This document shows, in pieces, positions 33,858-45,700 of a stretch of DNA of 64,000 nucleotides; within the stretch, counting starts at the first letter, position 1; each line of letters starts with the position of its first letter. The translations under genes and the position numbers were made by a program. Location of the stretch: contig UESW01004251.1 in the NCBI GenBank assembly GCA_900491605.1, forward strand, positions 713,846-777,845. Direction: 5' to 3'. Source of the DNA: Calamus simplicifolius (taxonomy: Eukaryota > Streptophyta > Magnoliopsida > Arecales > Arecaceae). The notes under the pieces are model-generated. The model made no database searches, was not told the origin of the DNA, and saw only the letters and a program-made list of their open reading frames with translations.

Positions 33858-34150
33858 CCTTTTTCCCGGCTCGGAGGGTGGCGGGGGAAGCACCGGCGGG
33901 CGGTGAGGCCTCCGGTAAGCAGACTGGACGGTAGTCGGATCCAGTTTTTGGTCCGCATAAATACGCATGGCAAGCAGGCTGGGTGGGAAATGTGCGGGGG
34001 ACCTTCAGCGGTGAGAGGCGTGCTATGACGCGACTGCACCAGCAGCGCGTTCACCTTGGTTTGCGAGTCGTGACTCCCGTGACGGCTGGAGCGGCAAAAT
34101 AACCATTTCCAATTTAAAGCAGAGAGAGAAGAGAACTACCGAACTAGTTT
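33858..34150 (-). promoter_or_regulatory. Likely 5' UTR/promoter of the glycosyltransferase gene
   Basis: GC-rich DNA upstream of the chosen start at 33857. The frame stays open for 37 further codons upstream (to 33968), but those residues (RRPHRPPVLPPPP...) precede the signal-anchor without family resemblance, so I chose the start that puts the anchor near the N-terminus. No clear TATA box is visible. Confidence 0.4.
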
Positions 34151-34230
34151 TCGATGCACCGTACCGCCGCGTGGAAGGGTCTCCATATTTTCTTGAAAAA
34201 ATATTTTAACAAAAATTCCAGAAAACCCAT

Positions 34231-34235
<5 letters not shown>

Positions 34236-34270
<35 letters not shown>
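34236..34270. repeat. (TA)n microsatellite
   Basis: About 17 TA dinucleotides followed by T-rich sequence. Confidence 0.9.
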
Positions 34271-34273
<3 letters not shown>

Positions 34274-34929
34274 TATATTTAATTAAAAAAAGGCAAAAAA
34301 TAAAAAAAATATCAATTTAATTATAATACTTACATAATAAAGATTTTGATTTTTTTATTTTTATAAAAAAAAAACTATTAAGATCCATTTCTATTCTATT
34401 TTGTTGGCTTGTTTTTATTATCTTCAACAAAATATTTATAATAAACAATTCATTTATCATATTACATAAAATAGTTAATTAAAATTTATTTATATAATTA
34501 TATAAATGAATATTTAAATTTTTAATTAAAGAAAAATTATTAAACGTCAAAATATTTTCATCTTTTGGGGTATTATTATCTTATATATGTTTTTTTTTTT
34601 TAATACCAAACAAAAAATAGGTGGAGAAAAGTTTCTTTCAGGCTAAATGACAAAGCAATGATAGCATCCCTCGGATAGTAAGAATGCAGGAACCAGCACG
34701 CGGGGAGTGTGGGCCAACAGTCGTGAGCCATGCGGTTCGTGGAAAATGGACATTGCCGCCTATGGCCAAAACGGGATGCGACGTGACGCAAGCCATATCC
34801 AGAACAATGCCGAGATGGAAAAGACTTTGTATGGACTTGCAGCAGGTCCTCCCTTTTTATTGATTCATACGTATATAATAATTATTAAAATAATTTTATA
34901 ATATTTTAATAAAAAATTAAAATTTTTTT
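34271..34929. other. AT-rich intergenic DNA with a less AT-rich island
   Basis: Mostly low-complexity A/T. About 34620-34860 is of normal composition but shows only short frames on both strands and no recognisable gene. Confidence 0.35.
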
Positions 34930-35254
34930 TAGTTTTAAAATTACGGTATTATAGTTATAAAATTGTGATGCTCATTCAAAAAATTTAAAAAAATTTATTA
35001 TCAGTTGTAAATTTATGGTACCATAGTTATAAAATTATGATACTCATTCAAAAAATGTATCTTTATATAATTTTTTTTAAAAAAATAAGTATTAATTCAC
35101 GTCACGTCAAAATTTAAGATAACACTCAATTATAAACTTACAATATACTTATAAAATTAAGGCACCCATTAAGAAAGTCAAAAAAAAATTTATGACATCC
35201 CAGTTATAAATTTATAATACCGTAATACTTACTCATAAAATATGTCGGTACATT
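34930..35254. repeat. AT-rich degenerate tandem repeat, left part
   Basis: Imperfect units built on the words GTTATAAAATTA, CACTCATTCAAAAAA, CACGTCACGTCAAAATTTAA and CATCCCAGTTATAAATTTAT. The same words continue at 37973-39075, on the other side of a truncated copia element. Confidence 0.65.
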
Positions 35255-35691
35255 GTGGATATAATTGATTTATCATTTATTTTTCTAAATGATAATTATG
35301 ATATCTAATTTTATCATATATTTAAATTTAAGTGATAATGATGGTTTAATAAAGCTAATTTCCTATTGGTTGGGAAGTTGTTATCTCTCTTTAATAGAAA
35401 GAGAAATTTATCGTATTATCGGATTGGTCCTCTCTCTCCTATATATATATATATAGTCTGTTTGACCATCAAAATAATAAGAGAGAGAATTAGGAAAAAT
35501 GAAGAAACTCAATCTGTCGTTAACCCATGCGCAGCCTCTCGTTCCTCGTCAACGAAGAATGATCGTCAACGAAGAACGAATATCAATGGATCAAGGTACG
35601 CATTCTTGATTTATGTTTTCATGTAAAAATTATTTATTCTAAGATCTTGGCCTTTATGTTTATTAAAGAAGATTCTTTAATGGATCTTACA
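35255..35691 (+). repeat. Left LTR of the truncated copia element
   Basis: It ends CTTACA two bases before a perfect TGGTATCAGAGCC site, the usual LTR/PBS spacing. The start TGTGGATATAATTG coincides with the break in the flanking repeat. A CTATATATATATATATAG stretch near 35438-35456 could serve as TATA. Confidence 0.6.
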
Positions 35692-35693
35692 TA

Positions 35694-35706
35694 TGGTATC
35701 AGAGCC
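35694..35706 (+). promoter_or_regulatory. Copia primer binding site (initiator tRNA-Met type)
   Basis: TGGTATCAGAGCC is the classic plant copia primer site, complementary to the 3' end of initiator tRNA-Met. Confidence 0.85.
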
Positions 35707-36379
35707 TTGATTGAAGAATTTATAATTTTTCATTATGAATCTATGTTTGACGATTCTTATTTATATATATATAAGAATAAAATAATTATTTTTTTATTGC
35801 TCGAACTTCTCCTTTCTTTATCATACGTAAGACCCTCTCCATGCTGTGAATCAATGAAGTCCCGTTTCACGTGTTTTTCTTTTTCTTTATTTTTTCATGA
35901 GATCTTCACGGAAGTCTGGATCTCGTTAACACAGCATAAGTCATGTTCAACCACCCAACCGCATGAAAAAGAAAGGGGTGCGTGAAGTTAAGGAATCCAC
36001 CCGTCTTTTTTTCATGAAATCCCAACCAAATCCCCTTTCTTACTTGAAATCCAACTAAATTAATTGTGGGATTTGGACCATGGGATTCCAGCATTAAAGA
36101 TGGTGAAAAGGGAAGGGCGGTGGAGAGGGATTCCAACATTAAAGGCGGTGGAGAGGAAAGGGAAAGGGGGGGTCTTGCATACCGTGGGATTTCTTCTTTT
36201 GATTATCTCAAGCAACCGTCTCCTCTTCCTTTCGTTCCATAGAGCCGGGGAATCCGATCACGAATTTAAAAAAAAGGAAACCCTTCCATGAAGAATCTCT
36301 CTTCACGAAAGACATACTATAAAAGGAGACATCTCCCGTGTATGAAGAGAGACGAATGAAAGGCGTCTTGGGGAAGGGG

Positions 36380-36415
36380 ATTCAAGAAAATAAAATAAAA
36401 TAAAATAAAATAAAG
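36380..36415. repeat. (AAAAT)n microsatellite
   Basis: Five AAAAT-type units in the internal region of the truncated copia element. Confidence 0.85.
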
Positions 36416-37129
36416 GTTACCTGGTTTGAACCTCGGACCAACGGATTTAAGGATAAGGATGTTACTATTCCATCAATTTAATTTTAACAACAAAAGATGA
36501 AAGCCCAGGATATTTCTTTTCCGAGAAGATTCTCCTAAAATTTATGTTTTACTCTCTAATATTTATGAGATTAATGTTTTGAAAAACATTACAATAAAAT
36601 TATGTGGGTACCTTAAGTCTTTTATATTCACGCATGATATTATCATTAATTAAATTTGATGTCTATACTATGTGATTTGTTAGTCACCATAGTGGCCAAA
36701 TTTGAAAGTTTATAGATATCAAATTTAATTAAATAATTCAATTACTCATGATTATGTGATGCTTATAAATGAATGACATAATTGTTTAATTGTTATGAGT
36801 ATATTGAAATTCATTGATTATAAATATTTAAGGGTCGCCGAAAGGTTGACTAGTCATTTTATAATCTATGGACATGATGTGGTTAATTAACGTGCTAAGT
36901 TAGGTATGTTTAGTATATCCAAATATAGTAAACATATCTAATTTGAGTATATATAATTGTCAAATATGTAAAATTAAAATTAAGCAACAATTATATTTAA
37001 TGTTGTATATTGTTGTATCACCCAAAGGAGAACTTTAATATGTACTTATTGTTTAATTGATGGTGTTATTTAAATATATTGCTCAAAGCATTAATGTGTG
37101 AGCATATTCTATATGTTCCTATTTCTCTT

Positions 37130-37655
37130 CATTCGCAAGCTCTCTATTCAAACTTTTAATGGGCTTAATTTCTCTGAATGGCGCGAACAAGTTCAGTTTC
37201 ATCTTGGTGTTCTTGATCTTGATTTGGCACTCATAAATGAGAAACCCACTGCTCTTACTGACTCTAACAGTGCTGAACAGAGGTCTTTCCATAAGACTTG
37301 GAAAGATCAAACAGACTTAGCTTGATGTTCATGCGAATGACTGTAGCAAACAATATCAAGTCCATAATTCTGCTATTAAAAGTGCTAAGAAATTTATGAA
37401 GTTTGTGGAAGCACGTTCCCAATCTGACTCTACTGATAAGTCACTTGTTGGGACATTGATGAGTACTTTAACCAACATTAAGTTTGATGGTTCTCGTATT
37501 ATGCATGAGCATGTTGTTGAAATGACAAACATAGCAGCAAGACTAAAGACTATGTGATTGGAAGTGAATGAGAATTTTTTTGTGCAATTCATTATCAATT
37601 CCTTGCCTCCTGAGTATGGTCCATTTCAAATGAGTTATAACACATTACGTACCGA
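37130..37655 (+). pseudogene. Copia gag remnant
   Basis: The first part reads TFNGLNFSEWREQVQFHLGV followed by DLDLALINEKP, the 'NGxNFxxWxxxVxFxLGxxDLDLAL' start of a copia gag. After a stop near 37323, further pieces include AKKFMKFVEARSQSDSTDKS, GTLMSTLTNIKFDGSR and VQFIINSLPPEYGPFQMSYN. It ends before the zinc knuckle, where the element is truncated. Confidence 0.82.
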
Positions 37656-37710
37656 GAGAAAACCAGAAAGAAGCAGAGATATTGGATCCATGATCAAGAG
37701 CATATCTTGA

Positions 37711-37816
37711 GGGCATACACCATCGTGTGCAATAGCTCGTTGATTGAAAGCACTCAATCAAGGTTGGGCATACACCATCGTGTGCGATAGCTCATTGATT
37801 GGAAGCACTCAATCCC
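37711..37816. repeat. Tandem duplication of about 50 bp
   Basis: Two copies of a unit beginning GGGCATACACCATCGTGTGC and ending AAGCACTCAATC, with few differences. They lie in the 3' remnant of the truncated copia element. Confidence 0.8.
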
Positions 37817-37972
37817 GAGAGGTAGATCTGCAGCTGATTCAGATCGAGAGGAAGATCAAGATCCTGATTCAGATCTTCGAGAGGTAGATCGTAAGCAATG
37901 GCTGGAGGTAATATAAAGATCCTATCTATTAATTCTATACAATATTTGTAGATTGTTAATAGATTTCTTACA

Positions 37973-39075
37973 GTAAATTCCAAAAAAAGCATGTCACGTT
38001 AAAATTTAAGAGGACATCCCAGTTGTAAACTTATGACACCTAGTTATAAAATTAAGACATCCATTCAAAAAGCCACAAAAAATTACGACATCTCAGTTAT
38101 AAATTTATAACACCGTGTTTATAAAATTACGATACCCACTCAGAAAATATGTTACACAAATTCTAAAAAACCTAAAAGACATTAATGTACGTCATGCTAA
38201 AATTTAAGATGGTATTCCTCATCGTATAAAGCCATTTAGGATTCATGTGGACGGAGCGGTGTAGCCCACATAAAATTTGCTGCACCGAAAATGGCGTACA
38301 AAGATTTTTCTGTCAAAAAATATCCAAAGGAAAAGATTTTGTACAACGCAGCAGCAAGTCCTACATGGGCTGCATCGCCCATAAATACGATACCCATTAA
38401 AAAATATTAAAATAGCTTTACGAAGAAAAAATTATAACATCCGTTTTAAAATTACAACACCATAATTATAAAATTATGACACCCATTCAAAAAGCCAAAA
38501 AATTAATGTAGTTATAAAATTATTACACCTATTCTATACATAAATTCTAAAAAAAAAAAAAAGCTAAAAGGGTATTAATACATCAAAATTTAAGATGATA
38601 CCCAGTTTTAAACTTATTACACTATAATTATAAAATTAAGACACCCATTTAAGACACCATAGTTATAAAATTACAACACTCATAAACGTATTTGTACATA
38701 AATTTTTTTTAAAAAGCTGAACGGGTATTAATGCACGTCACGTCAAAATTTAAGACGACATCCCATTTGTAAACTTGATTATAAAATTAAGACACCGATA
38801 CAGGAAGCTAAAAAAATTACGACATTCCAATTGTAAATTACATCGTAATTATAAATTACGACATTCATTCAAAAAATGTGCACAGCAGCCTGTACATAAT
38901 TTCTAAAAAAAATTGAACAGGTATTAATACACGTCATGTCAAAATTTAAGATGGTATCTCTGCCTATCGTATCAAGCCATATAGGATTTATGTGGACCAA
39001 GGAGGAATGATGCCGTCTACATAGGACTTGCTCATCGGAGATGATGTACAAAGACTTTTCCATATCCAAAATGGT
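37973..39075. repeat. AT-rich degenerate tandem repeat, right part
   Basis: At least five imperfect cycles of the words CACGTCA.G.TAAAATTTAAG, GACATCCCAGTTGTAAAC, GTTATAAAATTA(C/A)GACACCC and CATTCAAAAA. Two cycles contain a longer insert beginning CGTATAAAGCCATTTAGGAT (38224) and CGTATCAAGCCATATAGGAT (38968). The family is not recognised. Confidence 0.68.
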
Positions 39076-42000
39076 TTAGACTTTGGACCATGATTAGAGG
39101 TACAAATGAATTAGATCAAATTAAATTATATTTAATTATATTTGAATTTAACTTTATATTTAAATCATAATTTTAAAGTTGCAATTAATCATTTACTAAT
39201 AAGATTAGATTAAATCAAACATATAAAAATGAAATTAATTAATCATTCAAATCTATTCAAATTGAAATACCATATAAATACCACCTCTTCATTAAAATTG
39301 AGATAGGATTGAATGAGGGCATATTTGCATTTGAATTAAATGTTTAATCATTATTTTATAGTTAAATATAGGAATTGATATAAATTCATTAAAAAAATTA
39401 AATAACATTAAAAATAGCTAACATAAACTTTAAGTTTTTATTCAAAGACTTTTAATTCTATCTAAATAAATGATCATCCTTAAGTTTATGAATTATAATA
39501 TATAAAGTATTTATTAAAATATTTAAAAATATTATAAATAAAAATCCATCAAAACAAATAAGAAAATATAAATATTTTGATATAATTAAGTAAAAAAAGA
39601 GAAGAGAGCTAGTTGTTGTTGAGATAAAAAAGTGAATTAATTTAAATGAGAGTTCATTTATGAATTGATAAAGATATTTAGAGTAAAAAAAGATTTATAT
39701 AATTAATATTTATAAGTCAAACCAAATCAAATTTATGTCAAGTTGAGATAAAAATATAAAATTTAAACCCAATGCAAAATTTAGATTGGGTCCAATTTTT
39801 AAACATAATATGTAATTTTTAAATATAGATCAGATTGGATCTCAAGTTGGGACTAATTCGAGTTAGGGGTTTATCCGATTCATTTTCAACTTAATAGATT
39901 TGAAGTTTAATGTACAAAAAGGTTTGAGGCACATAATGGGTTGGCAATTGGCATAGCATAACCTGCAGACCAGCATAGCCTAACAATAGTTTTTGGAAGA
40001 GCTCTTTTATCAAAATACATTCTTCAATAGGTATAAACAATATATTTTGAAAGTATTTTAGTGAATATAGTTTGTAAAATTTATTTTTAATTTAATTGAT
40101 TGAAAAGATCAAAGTATCTCCTTCGAGAACTATAAATAGCTAGTTTAGAAGGATATTTTGGTGAAGTAAAAAATTTCTAGCTTTTAAATACCGCCCTGTA
40201 TTTTTCAAATTCACCATAACAAATCATTTTTAATTCTTGCACTCCCATTTGCTCCCTTATTCCTTCTTCTTCATTCAATTCTGCAAATAATCTCTTACTT
40301 TTTTTAACACTGCCTTCTACTTTCTATAAGATTTCACTCTCTATAATCAACTTTCCCTAAAAAAAGAGGCTTGCTCAATTCAAGTTAAAACTTGAGACTT
40401 ACGGTATTATAAATTTAGTTGTTTATTTATTTATTATTTAATTATTAAACTTTATTTACTACAAACTACTGAATATATCTTATTGTGCAAAATTATTATT
40501 ATTACTAAATATTTAATTATTTTATTATAATGGTTGGACCTTCGCACTTCCTTTTTGAATTTGATTGAAAACTTGCTTGATGATTTTTTAAAATTTAAAA
40601 CATTTGACTCATAATTAAATGGCAGTAGTCACTCCAAATGGAATAGAGCTAGAATAAAATATTTAGAGTAGATTCATTATTAAAAAAATTAAATATACAT
40701 GAGCTGTGTGAGAAAAGGATTTTACCACCACTTATTAAGCCACTGCTAAACATGAAGCACACCTGACCACATGCAAACACAATTATCTCTTACTACTTCA
40801 TTGCTCATTTTTAATTATAATCAAGGTGTTGACAAAAAAAACTTGCAAAAATATTATACATGCAGAACAACCTTTTATGTTTTCTAAAATTTAAAATTTT
40901 AAAAATACATAAAAATTGCTTTAATATTATAACATTATACTAAAAATTTTATAATATTAAAATATAATAATATTATTGTAATTCAATCTTAATATTAAGC
41001 AAATAATATGAAGTCATGATAAAAGAAATGAGATGATTAAAATATGTAAGAGAATTTGACTATTGCATGGCTATTAATCATGGATTCCTTTGGCTTAATA
41101 AAGAGGTCAATCATATATATCTTAAAATAATTAATCATTACCACGTAACATATCAAATATAATGATCTTAAGTCATTGTAGATTAAATTACCTTAGAATC
41201 TTTAATCATCAATTATTGAAGATCACTATGGGAATATTTAGTATGATATTTAGTATGAGGTGATTCACCTTGGATTAAAGGTATTCTAGATAAAGGTGAT
41301 GATATCATTATGATTAATTGCACTTTAGTAATCCTATACGGTAGCGATCCAAATTATTCCCACCTTTAAATAAGTGATTCAAAACTTATCATTGTTATAT
41401 TCTAATAGGTAATAACATAACATTATAATATACTATAATAATATAATATTATTTATTATAATAAAAATAATATTAAAATGTCTCCCATCATACGTTACAT
41501 ATAATATCAATAATAAGATATAATACAATAAAATTTTCATGTTATAATACGGTGTAAATGATTGTTAATTTATAATTTATAATAAAAATATACTATAATA
41601 CTATAATAAATAAATATGAAATAATGATAGAGCTTGGTATTATACCATTATTGATTTTTAGATTTCTACGACATATCAAATAAATTAATTATATAATACT
41701 ATAATTTATATAGTGACCTTAAATAATCAATAGTCAAATTATCTAATAATTGACAAGTGATATAAGAATTTTGTAATGTTCTATTTTGAGTGGCCAAACA
41801 CCCTTTATAATAATCGCATCATTTGGCTAAGCTTTTAAAGGATCTATAAGCACTTTTAGAAGCCCAAAAGCATTTTTAAGTTATTTTATAGTATTTAATA
41901 AAATGTTTAAAAATACTTTCCCACTGCATCAAAAGCTACTAAAGCTCTACTTGAAGCTTTTTTTCAAAAGCTCGACAAATGCCGAAAGCTATTTTTATTA

Positions 42001-42500
42001 ACTATATCTGAAGGTCATAAATCTGAATCAAAAAATAATAATATATAATATTACAATAATATAACCTAATTATATTTAATATAATACAATTAAAAGTATT
42101 ATTATATATTTATAAAATAAAATATAGTTAATATAGTTGTATGAAATATTATGGTAATAATATATTATGCATTATAAAATAAAATAAAACAATAATATTA
42201 GAAAATACTATATATATATATATATATATATAGTAGTATTTAATAAATATATTATATCATATAACGTTATAATTTTATAATATTACCATAATAATATATC
42301 ACAATATGATGATTATTTATTAAATAATAACATACGGTGATATAATCATTAAATAATATTATAATATATTATAATAATTTTATCTTATAATCATTATTAT
42401 ATTAGAATACTGTTATATTTTTATACTATAGTATAATACTATATGATATATTTTAATATGATTATAATATGATACTAATATATTATAATTTTATTAAAAT
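39076..42500. other. AT-rich intergenic region
   Basis: About 3.4 kb of strongly AT-rich DNA with no supported gene. A (TA)n run lies at about 42211-42231. Near 41820-42000 words such as AAGCTTTTAAAGGATC and AAGCCCAAAAGCATTT resemble the interior of AGCACTTTT-type MITEs, but no ends could be paired. Confidence 0.4.
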
Positions 42501-42514
42501 ATCTATAATAATGA

Positions 42515-42723
42515 TTCCATCATCCGGTTGGTCCATGGTCCCAAAACCGAAGTTCCGCCTGGGCGCGCCCGACCCGCCGAGCAAAATCCCCAAAACCACC
42601 AAACCTCTTCCCTGCCGCACTCCGCGCCTCAAAACCCCGGAGCCAGAAAATACCTTCCGCCTCCTCCTCCCCCTCCAACCCCTCACCAGCACGCGCACCC
42701 CCCCTCTCTCTCTTTCTCTCGCG
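42515..42723 (+). promoter_or_regulatory. ATXR2 5' UTR and proximal promoter
   Basis: Composition switches abruptly from AT-rich to GC-rich at about 42520. A pyrimidine patch (CCCCCCCTCTCTCTCTTTCT-like) runs into the start codon, as in many TATA-less plant promoters. The coding frame is open upstream to 42469, but the protein start chosen at 42724 matches the short N-terminus known for ATXR2 proteins. Confidence 0.55.
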
Positions 42724-45700
42724 ATGTGTAGCAGCCCGTGCCCTTTGGACAAAGAGTTCTCGGATCAAATCGCCGCGCTTTTGGCACCTCCGTCTTTTCA
42801 ATCTACTGAGGCAACGAACGATCTCAACTCCATTTGTGTTGTTTTCCTTGCTGGCCTTCTTGTTTATTTGATAAACGTTTGAAAAGTCAAACAAAATGAG
42901 CGAGTCGATGCTTAAAATAAGAATTTTATTCACCCAGCGTCTTGCTTTCGACTAGCAATGGATTTGGGGGGCTAGTTTTTCTTCTAATTGCTGATTAAGG
43001 ATAAGCTGCCTTGCATTTAGTTTTTGTAATTTAGGAGTTCATTATTTTGTCATTATAGGTCATAATTTATAAAATGTTAGAAAAGGATTTTAATAGGAGC
43101 TTAAGATATAGCTCATGCCTTAGCTTAGAATTTAGATTGAAGCAGGGCGCTTGGCTTTTATGTCGCCAAGGTACTGATGTACAACTATTTGGCACTTGTC
43201 AATATGACATACATGCATAAAATTATCTCTTATTGTTTAAGCTGAGATCAACTTATAAATGCTGAGATGTGACGAATATTACTGCATTGGCTTTCTCAGT
43301 GATAACAAAATCAGCGGACAACATAGCAATTAATCGAATTTTAGTATAACAGGGATATCTCAGTTGTTAGATATTGACCAACTCTCCGGAAATATTGGTT
43401 GTTTTATCTATTTTATTTAGTCTAGCTTTTGTCTTAATCTTATCCATGTATCAGTGGCTCAACAAGATTGCCATGCCCTGATGCCGTATGACCTCAATCA
43501 TAATTGTTCTGATGGATCATGGGTTGTGGCACCATTCATTCTAGATTACTCTGTTGCAGGTCATGAAACCCACCTTTAGTTTTAGTCTCCTTGCGTTCTA
43601 GATACTGCTGACTCTTTTCTTCGCACAAGTTCAATACTGTGTTACCTGAACATACAGTTTTGGAGGGGAAGGTGTTGGCATATGTCCCATGTTGACATCC
43701 ATTAGGTACTTCTTGCATGCTTTAGGTCTCTGATGTCCTTGGACTCTGTTGTGACATGTATTATACAAGTTGTGATGTAGGATAGCTAAAGAAACTTGTT
43801 TTAGGAAGCTGAAATATTAGGATTAATAAAGAGCAAAAGAGTGGAAAAGTATGCGAAAAACTAAGTTTTATAATGGATAATGGCGTTGGACTAAATGAGA
43901 TTTTAAGAACTTGAGTTGAATAAGAAAAAAAAGAAGAAGAAAGAAAAGATTTTAGGCAACACGCCTAGGATTCCTTGGCATCACACCTAAGAGTTAATTT
44001 CATCACACTATCTCAAAGCAAAATTGCTGAAAAACTTCACAAAAGTTGTTAATCATTACGAAGAAAGTTTACATCCATATGTATAGAGAAAATATTCATA
44101 AACCAAATAGAAATAAGACTCTTAATGGACTTAATAATTTATCTAGGATTTAAATACGGCTTTAACTAGACAACTGATAAACCTTACACCTTAATAAAAA
44201 TAACATAAGAAGACTTTGATTACAACTTGAATGGCTAATTTTCAGTAAATCTAAAAATTACTAAAATACCTCTTCTTAAAGAAAACTTAAATAAAATTGA
44301 CTCAGCACTTTTAACTCAAATAAATATAAAATAAGGACTCAATAACAATTGATGATGGCTATTCTAGCTCCCAGTTAAGATCCTTATTATCAGTTAAGTG
44401 CTAAATTAGTACTTGGGCATGAGGATTAGCCTTGGGATGCCTTTTAAGAACCTTAAGAGGCTGCTCCCACCATGCTTCATCAAGTTGGTTTAAATGGCAT
44501 GTATTGCATGATATAGGAGGAAGAGAAGGAAGAATATGGTTCTTACTGTAAAGTGAGGAAGAAGCCAATGAGGAAATGGCAAGGCAGCATTACTACTGTG
44601 TTGAAGATGTGGTAGAGACCGATCAGTGCTAAGCTCTATAAATATTCTTCTCTTCCTTTAGTTAGGGTATGAATAGGGTATGACTCACCCCTAAAGATTA
44701 TGCGTTAACTTGCCCGAAAGATCAATCCATGTAAGGTGAGTTTACAATGGAGACATTTGCAGTTAAATGTCAATGCTATTCAAGTGCATTCTTCTTAATA
44801 TGAATCTATATGAAACTGCGCGCACTTTCAGTGTGCAAGTTATGCATAGTCTCCCCATATTACCTTTTTCATGTCTTGGAAAGCAAGGTTGCTTACTCTG
44901 TGTGTTACATCATTAGTAATTCAATACAAAATTAACCACTGCACTTTTTGAGAAATTAATTCTTCTTATACCATTTCTGTCATTTAGTTTGAAGTTAACT
45001 ATGCAAAATTTTGTATTGCGTTGTACTAGAAACAAAAAGGTTGTGTAACATGGGAAAGGATAATATTGAATAATTTCCTCTATTTTCTTTAAGTAGGTGT
45101 TGATGTTTTGGTCTTCACATCATTTTCCAGGAGTACTATGTTGGACTTATTGAAGCAACAAAATGCCATGGTCTGAGAATAAAGCACAGCAACAAACATG
45201 GAAAAGGTGTATTAATCTTCCTTCCCAATTGACATGTAGAATTCTTGCTCATTTTGTTTAAAATTACCGGCATATCCTATTTTGGGTTACCTTTTTCACA
45301 TGATGGAAGTGAATCTCCATTTGCTGTATTTGACTTTGAACTTCATGAATCTGGCTGCACTGTATGAAACTTGTCTAATGACGACCATAACTGTCAGAAT
45401 CATCTAATTTTGATTTGCACAGCTTATTGTATTCTTAATCTGTTTAAACCCCTTAAAGGGAAACTCACTTAGCAACACAATCTGTTCAGATTTTCATTAA
45501 ATTTTCCACTCCAGGTGTCTAGGTCTAGTGGACCTCTCTTCTGACCCTCCCAAATAATTTTGCTCCTCTCTTTCTTGGAACCTCTTCTTATTTAATATGC
45601 ACATGACTGTCATTGCAACCATTTATTCTGTATCATCTGTTTCTTGAGCTTCCTTTAACATGATCATTCCTAACATATTTCTCCTTGAGGTCAGTATGAG

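Larger units (their letters stand above)
35255..37972 (+). mobile_element. Truncated Ty1/copia element inserted into the AT-rich repeat
   Basis: A left LTR (35255-35691, TGTGGATATAATTG...ATGGATCTTACA), a tRNA-Met-type primer binding site (TGGTATCAGAGCC at 35694-35706) and a gag remnant (37130-37655) are in the right order on +. Protease to RNase H are absent. The right end near 37972 (GATTTCTTACA) resembles the LTR end but only over about 20 bases, so the right boundary is approximate. The repeat array flanks it on both sides. Confidence 0.65.

Noticed and set aside
37711..37816. Fragment of a host gene (repeated HTPSCAIAR-like frame)
   Set aside because: It is a simple tandem duplication in the remnant of a copia element and has no extended open frame.
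41820..42060. hAT- or Mutator-type MITE with AAGCACTTTT words
   Set aside because: The words are suggestive but no paired terminal repeats or target duplication could be found.
42469..42723. Upstream in-frame start codons of ATXR2 (42469, 42511, 42526)
   Set aside because: They would add a Pro/Thr-rich leader without resemblance to ATXR2 proteins; the region looks like a pyrimidine-rich 5' UTR.
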